Made by a program: the position numbers and the translations under genes. Below, one piece after another: positions 18,738-26,345 of a stretch of DNA of 64,000 nucleotides. The DNA is from Labilithrix sp. (GTDB lineage: Bacteria > Myxococcota > Polyangia > Polyangiales > Polyangiaceae), in assembly GCA_028287035.1 (NCBI GenBank), contig JAQBQL010000038.1, positions 1 to 64,000 on the forward strand, given 5' to 3'. The notes beneath the pieces are model-generated. The model saw only the letters and a program-made list of their open reading frames with translations, made no database searches and was not told where the DNA came from. Numbering within the stretch: the first letter of the stretch is position 1; every line of letters begins with the position of its first letter.

Positions 18738-19640
18738 ATGCTCCACCGCCGCGGCGTCGTGCTGCTCGTCGCCGCCGCGGCCACGCTGTCGTGCGGCGAC
18801 TCGTGCACCGGGGAACGCGCCGCGCGCCCGCTGCGCGCGATCCCCGCGAACGCGGCGACCGCTCGCACGCCGGAGAGCCTCGTGACGTGCGCGGCCGGCT
18901 CGCTGCCGCCCGGGTACACGGCGCAGACGCTGGCGGGTACGCACGGGCCCCGAACGTACGGCCTCTTCGTTCCGCAGGGCGCGTCGCCCGGCGCGCCGCT
19001 GCCGGTGGTCCTCGGGTTCCACGGGGACGGCGGGACGGGGGCCAGCATGCGCAACGCCGGCCTCGAGGCCGCGACCGGCGCCGGAGCGATCCTCGTCTAT
19101 CCCGATGGTCGTGACCACGCGTGGGACCTCGAGACGGCGCCCGCCGACAACGAGGACTACGTCTTCTTCGACGAGCTCGTGGACGACGTCGCGAAGAAGA
19201 CCTGCATCGACCCGCGGCGCATCTTCCTCTTCGGCTTCAGCCGCGGCGGCTTCTTCGCCAACCAGCTCGCCTGTCATCGCGGCAACATGGTCCGGGGCAT
19301 CGCCTCGATGTCGGGCGGCGGTCCGTACTCGAATGCGCGATCCGACTTCGACGGGCTCGGGATCTTCCGCGGGTGCACGACCCCGCCCACCGCCGCGCTC
19401 GTGATCCACGGCGACGCGGATAATGTCGTGCCGCCGATCGCCGGCGAGAAGTGCGTCCGGCACTGGCGGGTGACGAACGGGTGCGGGGCGACCAGCGTTC
19501 CGCACGAGCCAGCGCCGTGCGTGACCTACGCGGGCTGCGCGCCGGGTCACCCGGTGATGTCTTGCACGGTGCCGGGGATGGGGCACCAGGTCTGGACCGA
19601 GGCGGCCGCCACGAGCTGGGCGTTCTTCAGGACCCTGTGA
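18738..19640 (+). CDS. secreted PHB-depolymerase/feruloyl-esterase-like hydrolase (LpqC type)
   Basis: Alpha/beta hydrolase of 300 residues. The signal peptide ends LVAAAATLSC, a probable lipobox. VVLGFHGDGGTG is the oxyanion strand-loop of this family, FGFSRGGFF carries the nucleophile Ser in GxSxGG, HGDADNVV supplies the Asp and GMGHQVW near the C-terminus supplies the His. This set is typical of the LpqC/PhaZ-like polyhydroxybutyrate depolymerase and feruloyl esterase group; the actual ester cleaved cannot be told. Several cysteines (CHRGN, CVRHW, CGATS, CVTYAGC, MSC) probably form disulfides, consistent with export. The in-frame upstream GTG at 18615 is rejected because it would overlap the divergent gene. 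Confidence 0.88.
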   Translation: MLHRRGVVLLVAAAATLSCGDSCTGERAARPLRAIPANAATARTPESLVTCAAGSLPPGYTAQTLAGTHGPRTYGLFVPQGASPGAPLPVVLGFHGDGGTGASMRNAGLEAATGAGAILVYPDGRDHAWDLETAPADNEDYVFFDELVDDVAKKTCIDPRRIFLFGFSRGGFFANQLACHRGNMVRGIASMSGGGPYSNARSDFDGLGIFRGCTTPPTAALVIHGDADNVVPPIAGEKCVRHWRVTNGCGATSVPHEPAPCVTYAGCAPGHPVMSCTVPGMGHQVWTEAAATSWAFFRTL

Positions 19641-19653
19641 GCGGAGGGCCGCG

Positions 19654-20487
19654 TCAGCTCGCGGTGTCGGCGGGCACCTCGAGGGTGACGCCAGCCTCGT
19701 CGCTCGCGGCGATCGCGTAGCCGGTACGCCACAGTGCCTGCAGGGCGGCGATCGGGCTCGGGTGGCCGGGCAGGCGAGCGGCGCGCCACACCTCGTCGAC
19801 GAACGCGGCGTGCGCGAGATCGTCGGCGAGCTCCGGCCGCGCGCCCGCGACGGCGCGCGCGGCCTCGGCGACCAGGGCCTCGAGCCGCTGCGCCCGCTCG
19901 AAGACGACGTGCGCCGACCGATGCGAGGCGACGACGCCGCGGGCGGCGCGGAGCGGGGCCTCGAGCAGCTCGGTGGCGATCGCGGGGCGCGACCCAGCGA
20001 GCTGCCAGCGGACACGCGACCCGGGCGCCCCGCCCCATGGCGCGAGGGCGTCGCGGAGCATGGCGACGGCCTGCTCGGCGCGCTCGACGCCGCGCGGATC
20101 CGAGGCGAGCAGGATCGCGAGGTCGAGCCGGGAGCTCGGCGCCCCGTCGCGCCAGCGCTTGCGATCGATCCACGAGGCCGGCGCGATGCGGGCCCACAGG
20201 TCCATGAGTCCCGCGTCGGGATCGCGCCTCGCGAGGCGGCGCCATTCGCGCTCGAGATCGGTCATGCGCGCCGACACCACGCCGTCCGCGGCGGCGAGCA
20301 CCTCGTGGCGCGCGCTCTCGATCCGCCTCTCGCAGGCCGCCAGGGCGTGCGCCCTCTGCTCGGCGAGCCGCTGCCGGGACGCGAGGTGCTCGTCGCGGGC
20401 GCGCTGGCAGCGTTCGAGCTCCGGCCGCGCCGGACGCAGGAGGGAGCCGACGACCTCGAGCCACGTGTCGCGCGGGGATCCAAGCAC
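19654..20487 (-). CDS. hypothetical cytoplasmic helical protein
   Basis: I do not recognise this 277-residue protein. Residues 18-75 are an Arg/Glu/Ala-rich predicted coiled coil (ELERCQRARDEHLASRQRLAEQR). The middle contains LMDLWARIAPASWIDRKRWRDG and a region rich in Ala/Arg helices, and the C-terminus ends in the beta-like IAASDEAGVTLEVPA. It has no signal peptide or membrane helix. The start is GTG at 20487 with a TAGCCT box 6 nt upstream. It converges on the esterase gene (13-bp spacer) and is divergent from the Cys-repeat lipoprotein. Coding is supported by a stop-free frame in the codon phase of its neighbours and by its promoter-like box. Confidence 0.7.
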   Translation of the reverse strand: MLGSPRDTWLEVVGSLLRPARPELERCQRARDEHLASRQRLAEQRAHALAACERRIESARHEVLAAADGVVSARMTDLEREWRRLARRDPDAGLMDLWARIAPASWIDRKRWRDGAPSSRLDLAILLASDPRGVERAEQAVAMLRDALAPWGGAPGSRVRWQLAGSRPAIATELLEAPLRAARGVVASHRSAHVVFERAQRLEALVAEAARAVAGARPELADDLAHAAFVDEVWRAARLPGHPSPIAALQALWRTGYAIAASDEAGVTLEVPADTAS

Positions 20488-20493
20488 GGTCCC

Positions 20494-20499
20494 AGGCTA
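20494..20499 (-). promoter_or_regulatory. -10-like box TAGCCT, leaderless-type spacing
   Basis: Six nt before the GTG at 20487 on the minus strand. Confidence 0.5.
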
Positions 20500-20569
20500 C
20501 TCCTGGCAGCGCCCGGTCGAAATCTCACTTTTCGGTGACGGAAGCGCCCATGCGCCGACAGAACGGGTC

Positions 20570-21274
20570 GTGAAGCACACCATCCTCGTCTTTCTTCCCT
20601 GCGTGCTGGCCGCCATCACTGCCGCGTGCGCGGGCTCCACGACCACCTCCGGCGGCGGGCCCGGCGCGCAGGGCTCGTCCAGCCAGTCCGAATCCGGCAA
20701 CGGAAGCTGCCCGTCGGCACCGTCGACGCTGCGTGGCACCGCGGCCGCCGGAGCCTCCTGCAGCACCTACGCCGACTGCGCGCCGACGTGCTGCTCGTGC
20801 GCGAGCACCGGCGACGACTGGCTCGCTGCGGCGTGCGTCAACGGGACGTGCGCCGGTCGCGCGGCGACCTGTGACGCGACGTCGGGAACCTTCTGCCCGG
20901 GCAGCACGAGCAGCTCGTCGAGCAGCGGCAGCACCAGCGGCGGAAGTACGAGCAGCTCGTCGAGCAGCGGGAGCACGAGCAGCTCGTCGAGCAGCGGCAG
21001 CAGCGGGACCACGAACCACGGTCAGTGCGTGGAAGGCGCGAGCTACGACTGCCAGTACACCGCGCAGGGCACGTGGACGGGCTCGCTGTGCTGCGTCGAC
21101 ACTGCGCTCACCTGCGTCGACGGCGGCTCGTACGACTGCGAGTACACCGCTCACGGGAAGTGGACGGGCGCCAAGTGCTGCCTCGCCGGCGCCTCGAGCT
21201 GCGTGGCCGGCTCGGCGTACGACTGCGAGTACACCGCCCACGGGAAGTGGACCGGCGAGCTCTGTTGCTTCTGA
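20570..21274 (+). CDS. lipoprotein with three 29-residue four-Cys repeats
   Basis: Exported protein of 234 residues starting at GTG 20570 (signal peptide KHTILVFLPCVLAAITAAC, lipobox ITAAC). Residues 45-105 carry a Cys-rich unit (CSTYADCAPTCCSC ... CVNGTC). A 45-residue spacer of Ser/Gly/Thr (runs of SSSSSSGST) separates it from three perfectly spaced 29-residue repeats of the form C-x6-YDCxYTAxGxWTGxxCC. Each repeat has four Cys and would fold as a small disulfide knot. I know no named domain for this unit. The frame is open far upstream of 20570, but earlier starts overlap the divergent gene and lack a signal peptide. Confidence 0.78.
   Translation: MKHTILVFLPCVLAAITAACAGSTTTSGGGPGAQGSSSQSESGNGSCPSAPSTLRGTAAAGASCSTYADCAPTCCSCASTGDDWLAAACVNGTCAGRAATCDATSGTFCPGSTSSSSSSGSTSGGSTSSSSSSGSTSSSSSSGSSGTTNHGQCVEGASYDCQYTAQGTWTGSLCCVDTALTCVDGGSYDCEYTAHGKWTGAKCCLAGASSCVAGSAYDCEYTAHGKWTGELCCF
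21026..21271 (+). repeat. three 87-bp coding repeats (29 residues each)
   Basis: Repeats begin at the Cys codons at 21026, 21113 and 21200, an exact 87-bp period; the last is cut short by the stop. Shared residues: YDCxYTAxGxWTG and the final CC. Confidence 0.9.
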
Positions 21275-21292
21275 GCGCCCGCCGGCTTCGTC

Positions 21293-22102
21293 TCAGCGGC
21301 CGGCCGCGCCCGCTGCAGGTGCGGCCGGCGCGGTCGCGGGGGCGGTGAACGGCGTCTGCGAGGTCGGCGCGGGAGCCTGCGACGTGGGGACGGGAGACTG
21401 CGAGGTCGGCACCGGCGCCTGGGACGTCGGCACCGGCGTCTGCGTGGCGACGGGGGTCTGGGTCGCCACGGGGGCCTGGGACGTCGGGACCGGCGCCTGC
21501 GAGGTCGTCACGCCGGTCGCGGCGACGGTCCCGCCGGCTCCGTTCATGGCGCCGGCGTTCGTGGTGCCGCCGGTGTTCATGCCGTTGCCATTGTTCGCGC
21601 CGCTGTTCGCGCCGTTACCGTTGTTCGTGCCGTTGCCGTTGTTCGTGCCGTTACCGTTACCGTTGTTCCCGCCGTTGCCGACGGGGATCGGGAACGGGAC
21701 CGCGACGGGGACGCCTCCGCCTGCCGAGGGCTGCTGCGCTTGGCCTCCGCCGACCTGCCCGGCGGCGCCCTGCTGCGCGCCGGCCTGCGCCGCGCCGACC
21801 TGCTGCGCCTGCGCGGCCGCGGCGCTCACCTGGGCGGAGGTGAGGGTCGTCTGTCCGTTCGTGTTCGAGGTCGCGCTCCCGCCGCCCTGGTCGCTCGCCC
21901 CCTGCACGATCGGCGGCGCGACCACGACCGTGACGGTCGGGGCCGGCGGATCGGTGACGAGCACCGTGGTCGCGGGCGGCGTTGCATCTTGTCCCTCGGG
22001 CTTGCATGCCACGCCCGTCGTCACGGCGGCGAGCGCCAGCACGGAGGCGAGGAGCGTCCGCGACCGCAGAACGAGGGCACGAGGAGCAGACGTGGTCGAC
22101 AT
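21293..22102 (-). CDS. low-complexity lipoprotein (Asn/Gly and Pro/Thr/Ser/Gln repeats)
   Basis: Exported lipoprotein of about 269 residues. Start 22102 gives a signal peptide ending ALAAVTTGVAC; an ATG at 22126 in the same frame would add eight residues. After the Cys the protein is mostly low complexity: a Val/Pro/Thr strand region, a Gln/Ala-rich helix (residues 75-110), an Asn/Gly tract (NNGNGNGTNNGNG), and a C-terminal run of PVPTSQA-like units alternating with PVATQT. No folded domain is evident; it looks like a surface spacer or stalk. It follows the phage-type lysozyme gene on the same strand by 25-49 bp, probably in the same transcript. Confidence 0.65.
   Translation of the reverse strand: MSTTSAPRALVLRSRTLLASVLALAAVTTGVACKPEGQDATPPATTVLVTDPPAPTVTVVVAPPIVQGASDQGGGSATSNTNGQTTLTSAQVSAAAAQAQQVGAAQAGAQQGAAGQVGGGQAQQPSAGGGVPVAVPFPIPVGNGGNNGNGNGTNNGNGTNNGNGANSGANNGNGMNTGGTTNAGAMNGAGGTVAATGVTTSQAPVPTSQAPVATQTPVATQTPVPTSQAPVPTSQSPVPTSQAPAPTSQTPFTAPATAPAAPAAGAAGR
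21340..21690. repeat. degenerate tandem coding repeats in the lipoprotein gene
   Basis: About 21340-21500 holds 18-21-bp units encoding TSQAPVP and TQTPVA variants. About 21570-21690 holds repeated GCCGTTGCCGTTGTTC-like units encoding Asn/Gly. Units are contiguous without spacers, so this is not a CRISPR array; such tracts can change length by slippage. Confidence 0.75.
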
Positions 22103-22151
22103 GACCGCCGGCGCTGCATCGCGCATGCCCGGATCCGCCTGAGCTGCGCGT

Positions 22152-23120
22152 TCAGCGCGAACGGCGCGTCCGTCGCAGGAGCAGCGCCGCGCCGAGCACG
22201 AGCGCCCACCCGCCCGCCAGGGGCGCGGAGCGGGGCGAGGCGCCGCTCGCCGCACAGCCGCCGTTCTCGTCGTCGCTTCCGTTGGCCGGCTTGCTGAGCG
22301 GCCCGCCCGAGGACGCGGCCGGCGCGCCGGACGCGCCGGAGCTGCTCGACCCGCCGTCCGCGACCGCGGTGCAGCACTGGACGTCCGAGGCTCCGGGGCA
22401 CAAGCCGGGCGTCGAGACGTGGCTGCCGAGCGCCGCGCAGGCCGACGTCGTGATGCAGGTCCCCGTCTCGCCCGTCGCGTCCAGCGTGCACGCCTCGTCC
22501 GGCGCGCCCGACGACGACGACGAGCCGGGCGGCATTCCGCCGAAACGCGAGAGGACACTCTGCGCGTGGGCCACGCGCTGCGAGGTGGCGCAGGCGCCGC
22601 AGACCTCGTAGTCCCGCGCGAAGGCGCTCACCGCGCCGGTCACCGTCGTGGTGGCCTGCAGCTTCGTGAGTCCGTACGAGGGGAAGCTCGTCAGCTCGAA
22701 CCAGATGAAGTCGAGTTGCAGCTGCAAGCTGGTGGCGCTCTTGCCCTGCGCCGCCGCGTAGCTCTTGACGTTGTCGCCCGCGGTGGAGTCCCAGCGACCG
22801 CCCGCCGACCACTGCGCGATCCCGCGGCCGGGGCCGCCCTTCTGCACGATGGTCGGGTCGAGCCCCGACTCCACGTCGAGGTTGCCGACGATCCCTGCGC
22901 TCTGCTCGGCGGTGAGGCCCTTCAGGCGGAAGTAGTCGAACGCGGGCTGCTCGTTCGCGTAGGTCTCGAGCGCCTGGCTGGTCTCGCCGAGCGGCTCGCC
23001 CTCCGGCGCCTCCGCCCCGCACGCGCCGACCGCCAGGGCGGCCAGCATCGCGAGCGCGTGCGGTGCACGTCCCGCGCGCGTGCCACGTGAGATCGACGCG
23101 AGACGTAGCGCGTGCGCCAT
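22152..23120 (-). CDS. phage-type lysozyme with MYXO-CTERM-like surface tail
   Basis: Protein of 322 residues. A signal region precedes LAVGACGAEAPEG. Residues 55-185 match the phage tail-tip lysozyme family (FDYFRLKGLTAEQSAGIVGN, LDVESGLDPTIVQ, GRGIAQWS, LQLQLDFIWFELT, SFPSYGLTKL), with the likely catalytic Glu in LDVESG. A Ser-rich linker leads to a Cys-rich unit (CTLDATGETGTCITTSACAALG ... STPGLCPG ... VQCC). The C-terminus has the MYXO-CTERM layout: GGCAASG, a hydrophobic helix (GWALVLGAALLL) and RRTRRSR. This predicts a cell-surface-sorted peptidoglycan hydrolase, possibly for wall remodelling or attack on prey (inference). TAGCAT lies 6 nt before the ATG. Confidence 0.87.
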   Translation of the reverse strand: MAHALRLASISRGTRAGRAPHALAMLAALAVGACGAEAPEGEPLGETSQALETYANEQPAFDYFRLKGLTAEQSAGIVGNLDVESGLDPTIVQKGGPGRGIAQWSAGGRWDSTAGDNVKSYAAAQGKSATSLQLQLDFIWFELTSFPSYGLTKLQATTTVTGAVSAFARDYEVCGACATSQRVAHAQSVLSRFGGMPPGSSSSSGAPDEACTLDATGETGTCITTSACAALGSHVSTPGLCPGASDVQCCTAVADGGSSSSGASGAPAASSGGPLSKPANGSDDENGGCAASGASPRSAPLAGGWALVLGAALLLRRTRRSR

Positions 23121-23126
23121 GCCGCC

Positions 23127-23132
23127 ATGCTA
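23127..23132 (-). promoter_or_regulatory. -10-like box TAGCAT, leaderless-type spacing
   Basis: Six nt before the ATG at 23120 on the minus strand; likely promoter for the lysozyme and low-complexity lipoprotein genes. Confidence 0.5.
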
Positions 23133-23171
23133 TCCGACGGCCCGCGGGTGTCCCAACCCTGCAGGAAGAAC

Positions 23172-23588
23172 ATGATCGGAAAGTCGTTGAACGAGCGCTT
23201 CGTGCTGGGTCTCATCCCGGGACCCCGCGCCATCGAGATGCTGCAGAAGGCCATGCCGACGCAGGCCCAGCACCTCGTCGAGGTCCGCGCCCAGGATGCG
23301 CGCATGATCGCCGTGCTCTTCGTCGAGGCCGATCGTCAGACCGTGAAGCTTTGCCGCGACCTCGGCATGGCCATCGAGCCCGGCGCGAGCGGCGTCATGG
23401 GCCTCCTCGGCGAGGACGCAGCGCGCCTCTTCCCGTCGCTTCCTGAGCTCGATCGCACGTGGCTACGCGAGCCGTGCGGGCCGCGGGAGACGAAGGTGCT
23501 CCTCATCGGCGGCGGCCGCGCGCTCCTGTCGCTCACCGCGGGCGACGGCAAGGTCGACATCGCGGCGGTCTCGGCGAAGGCGTCCTGA
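23172..23588 (+). CDS. hypothetical small cytoplasmic protein
   Basis: Protein of 138 residues I do not recognise. Start 23172 is chosen because AGGAAG, a good Shine-Dalgarno, ends a few nt before it and because the in-frame ATG at 23112 would overlap the divergent lysozyme gene. The sequence looks like a compact alpha/beta fold: MIGKSLNERFVLGLIPGPRAIEMLQKAMP, a strand ARMIAVLFVEAD, a helix TVKLCRDLGMAIEPG, and two C-terminal strands KVLLIGGGRALLSLT and KVDIAAVSAKAS. No signal peptide or metal motif. It stands alone between a divergent gene and the zinc-ribbon cassette. Confidence 0.65.
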   Translation: MIGKSLNERFVLGLIPGPRAIEMLQKAMPTQAQHLVEVRAQDARMIAVLFVEADRQTVKLCRDLGMAIEPGASGVMGLLGEDAARLFPSLPELDRTWLREPCGPRETKVLLIGGGRALLSLTAGDGKVDIAAVSAKAS

Positions 23589-23668
23589 CGGCGTTCGCGG
23601 ACCGACCGCAACGGCGGCCCGCCTGCGGTCACCCTGGCGGGGACCTGCGCGGCGCTCGCGGATGGGGG

Positions 23669-23674
23669 TATCCT
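23669..23674 (+). promoter_or_regulatory. -10-like box TATCCT, leaderless-type spacing
   Basis: Eight nt before the ATG at 23683; probable promoter of the three-gene zinc-ribbon/lipoprotein cassette. Confidence 0.5.
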
Positions 23675-23682
23675 CGCCCCCG

Positions 23683-24387
23683 ATGACCGGCTTCTCGTGT
23701 GCGCACTGCGGCGCCTCCCTCGAGCTGCCCAGCAGTCCCGCGGCGCTCGACGCGGAGTGCACGTTCTGCGGGCGTCACACGACGCTCCCGGCCGACATCC
23801 TGGCGCTCCGGCGGCCGCGCGCGGCTCCCGTGGTGGCGGTGCAGCAGGCGCGCTCCGGCGTGATCGTGGCGATGGTGGTCGGCGTCGCGCTCGCGATGGG
23901 GGCTTCCTTCGCGGTGCTGCGAGCGACCCGGAGCGACGAGCTCCCCGTGGTGCCGCCGCCGCCCGCGGCGAGGCCGGCGCAACCGCCGCCGCCGGTACCG
24001 ACCACCGCGAAGACCGCCGAGACCCGCGAGACGACCGGCGAAGCGGCGGTGAGCGCACGCCTGACGGAGCTCCACGCGCGGGGCTGCAAGGACGTCATCC
24101 TCGCGCCGCAGACGACGTCGGGCGAGCAGACGATCGAGACGAAGCTCGTCGTGACCGGCCGGTGCGTCACGGTCATCGCGGCGACCGGCTCGCCGGACAA
24201 CGTGCTCACGGTGAGGATGAGCACGCCGCTCGGTGCGCCGCTCGACGCGCCGCCGCCCGCCACCACCGTGGAGCTCACGGTCTGCCCGAAGATGGCCGGC
24301 CACCATCCGACGACCATCGTTCCCGCGACCGGCGACACCTACACCGTCGCGGCCATCGAGTGCCCCGCCGTCCGGAAGGCGCCGTGA
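23683..24387 (+). CDS. zinc-ribbon membrane protein, first gene of a three-gene cassette
   Basis: Protein of 234 residues of no family I can name. Residues 6-30 form an N-terminal zinc ribbon (CAHCG ... CTFCG). A single membrane helix follows (VIVAMVVGVALAMGASFAVL, about 60-80), then a Pro-rich stretch and a C-terminal domain of about 105 residues with three cysteines (HARGCKDVIL, VTGRCVTVI, ELTVCPKMAG, IECPAV) that would lie on the far side of the membrane. The start at 23683 is set by the TATCCT box 8 nt upstream. Its TGA stop overlaps the GTG start of the next gene, so the cassette is translationally coupled. The layout suggests an inner-membrane partner for the two lipoproteins (inference). 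Confidence 0.72.
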   Translation: MTGFSCAHCGASLELPSSPAALDAECTFCGRHTTLPADILALRRPRAAPVVAVQQARSGVIVAMVVGVALAMGASFAVLRATRSDELPVVPPPPAARPAQPPPPVPTTAKTAETRETTGEAAVSARLTELHARGCKDVILAPQTTSGEQTIETKLVVTGRCVTVIAATGSPDNVLTVRMSTPLGAPLDAPPPATTVELTVCPKMAGHHPTTIVPATGDTYTVAAIECPAVRKAP

Positions 24388-26345
24388 GGCTGCTCGGGCT
24401 CCTGCTCGTCGCGGCGCTCGCCGCGCCCGCGTGCTCGCCGGCGCAGGTCGACGTCCACACGCGGGTCGCCGTGACCATCACGCCCCGGCCCGATCGCATG
24501 CCGTTCGACCCGCGGAGCGCCCGCCTCGCCTCGGCGACCGAGCAGCTCCGCGCCGCGGCCGGCCATCACGTCGCGCTCGACGTCGACGCCGCCATGGTGC
24601 CCGAGCTCCGCTCCTCGTTCGAGGAAGCGCTCGGCCGCTCCTTCGAGGCGATGACGCGCGATCTGACGCGCCTCCGAAAGGACCCCGAGGCCTTCGCCTA
24701 CGCCGCCGCGCGCCTCGAGCGCGTCAGCCTTCGCTACGACGCGACGCTGCGCGGGGACGTGGTCACGTTCGACGTCGCACACCGGACCGTCGAGGTTCGC
24801 GGTCCGGCGCGGCGCGACGACCTCGTGAGCGAAGGCACGCTCGTCCAGCCGATGCTGCTCGCGTACGCCGACGATCTGCGCGCGCGCTACGAGGGCAAGC
24901 GGGCGAGCGACGTTCCGGCCGCCGAGCGCGGGCCCTACGTGCGGGTGCTCCTCGGGGACCTGCCGGGACGGAGGCGTGGTCGCGACGTGCCGGCCGAGTC
25001 GCCGTCTGCCCTCGCGAATGCCCCCGAGGCCTCCCGCATCCTCACCGCGCTCGAGCTGTCCCGCATGCCCGGCACCGACGCCGCGACCCTGCACCGGCTC
25101 GACGCGTGGCTCCTCGACCAGAAGGACTGGTTCGCCGACCAGTACCAGCGGCATGCCGCGCTCGTTCGCCAGTTGCCTGCGCAATGCACCTTTCACGCGG
25201 CCGAGACCGCGTACGCGACCTGGCTGCTCGCGCGCTTCCGGGCCCCGGGGACGACGGACGAGCAGCGGCTCGCCATCGCGCGGCGCATCTTCGTGCCGTC
25301 GTACGGCGACGAGCGGGAGCAGCAGGGCGGCCGCACGTACGCTCCGTTCGCGTGGCCCGGCATCGACCGCTTCGCCTTCGGGATGTCGGTCATCGACGAG
25401 TGGCGCCGCGACGGCCACCCGACGCAGCTGACCCCGAGGCGCAGCACGCAGACGGAGGAATTCATCGTCTGTCCGCGGGCCGCAGCCCCGGGAGGCCGCG
25501 GCGGCAACCTCGCGCCGCGGTGCGAGCACGACTTCTATCGCTTCGCCGACGAGACGGAGGGCGGCACGAAGAAGCTCGCGGCGGCCCTCCTCGAGCGAAA
25601 CGATCCCGTGCTCACCGCGACCGTGTTCGCCGCGCTCCGTCCAAGGGGCAGCGAGACCGACGCGCGGCTCGCGCTGCTCAGGGCGGTCGAGGGCGGCGCC
25701 GCGGCGGTGTGGCGGGCGGGCGCGCGCGACCTCGGTGAGCGCGTCGACAACTCGTCGGACCGCGCGGTCCTCGAGGAGGCGCAGCGGCTGTGGCTCCAGG
25801 CTCCGGCCTACCGCGGCACCGTTCTCCTGCTCCTCGGGCACGTCGATCGCTATGGCCACGGCAACGTGCCGTGGCGTGACTTCGGGGAGGCCTTCGGCAG
25901 CCGGACGACGCGCGCCGAGCTCGACGCGTACCTCGACGAGGGATCACTCGCGATGATGCTCCTGCCCATCGTCTGGCCGTCGCTGGATCGCGGCTACTCG
26001 CGGGCCGCCGCGATCCTCCCGCGCCTCGACGCGTTCCTCGGCGACCCCGAGTACAACCGGTCGAACACCAACAACGGCACGCACCGCGCGCTTCGCGAGA
26101 TCATCTCCGAGCTGTGCGCGGAGCGGAACGTCGCCGACCTGGCGGCGCTCCACGAGTACCTGGTCAACCGCGTCGCCTCGCATCCCGGCGAGAGCTACGG
26201 CGACATCGCCGAGGAGGCGACCTCGCGGCGCTGCAACCCGGCGCCGCCCCCGCCTCCGCCGCGCAACGAGGTGCGCCTCGTGCCGGGCAAGAAGCGCCTT
26301 CGCATCATCCAGAGCGGCGCTGAGCCGGCGGACCGGTTCCTGTGA
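24384..26345 (+). CDS. large lipoprotein of unknown family, paralogue A
   Basis: Exported lipoprotein of 653 residues. The start is GTG at 24384, overlapping the previous stop as GTGA; it gives the signal peptide RLLGLLLVAALAAPAC with lipobox. The open frame upstream of 24384 runs inside the previous gene and is not coding. Residues 28-75 (VAVTITP ... MPFDPRSARLASATEQL) align with the same region of the next gene. The body is helix-rich, and the last third (RGTVLLLLGHVDRYGH, IVWPSLDRGYSRAAAILPRLDAFLGD, ALREIISELCAERNVADLAALHEYL) is the best conserved part between the two. Late in the protein a polyproline run precedes VRLVPGKKRLRI. I recognise no enzyme motif. Confidence 0.8.
   Translation: MRLLGLLLVAALAAPACSPAQVDVHTRVAVTITPRPDRMPFDPRSARLASATEQLRAAAGHHVALDVDAAMVPELRSSFEEALGRSFEAMTRDLTRLRKDPEAFAYAAARLERVSLRYDATLRGDVVTFDVAHRTVEVRGPARRDDLVSEGTLVQPMLLAYADDLRARYEGKRASDVPAAERGPYVRVLLGDLPGRRRGRDVPAESPSALANAPEASRILTALELSRMPGTDAATLHRLDAWLLDQKDWFADQYQRHAALVRQLPAQCTFHAAETAYATWLLARFRAPGTTDEQRLAIARRIFVPSYGDEREQQGGRTYAPFAWPGIDRFAFGMSVIDEWRRDGHPTQLTPRRSTQTEEFIVCPRAAAPGGRGGNLAPRCEHDFYRFADETEGGTKKLAAALLERNDPVLTATVFAALRPRGSETDARLALLRAVEGGAAAVWRAGARDLGERVDNSSDRAVLEEAQRLWLQAPAYRGTVLLLLGHVDRYGHGNVPWRDFGEAFGSRTTRAELDAYLDEGSLAMMLLPIVWPSLDRGYSRAAAILPRLDAFLGDPEYNRSNTNNGTHRALREIISELCAERNVADLAALHEYLVNRVASHPGESYGDIAEEATSRRCNPAPPPPPPRNEVRLVPGKKRLRIIQSGAEPADRFL

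Noticed and set aside
21570..21690. Regular short repeats resembling a CRISPR array
   Set aside because: Units are contiguous, degenerate and in frame with the lipoprotein's Asn/Gly tract; there are no unique spacers and no cas genes.
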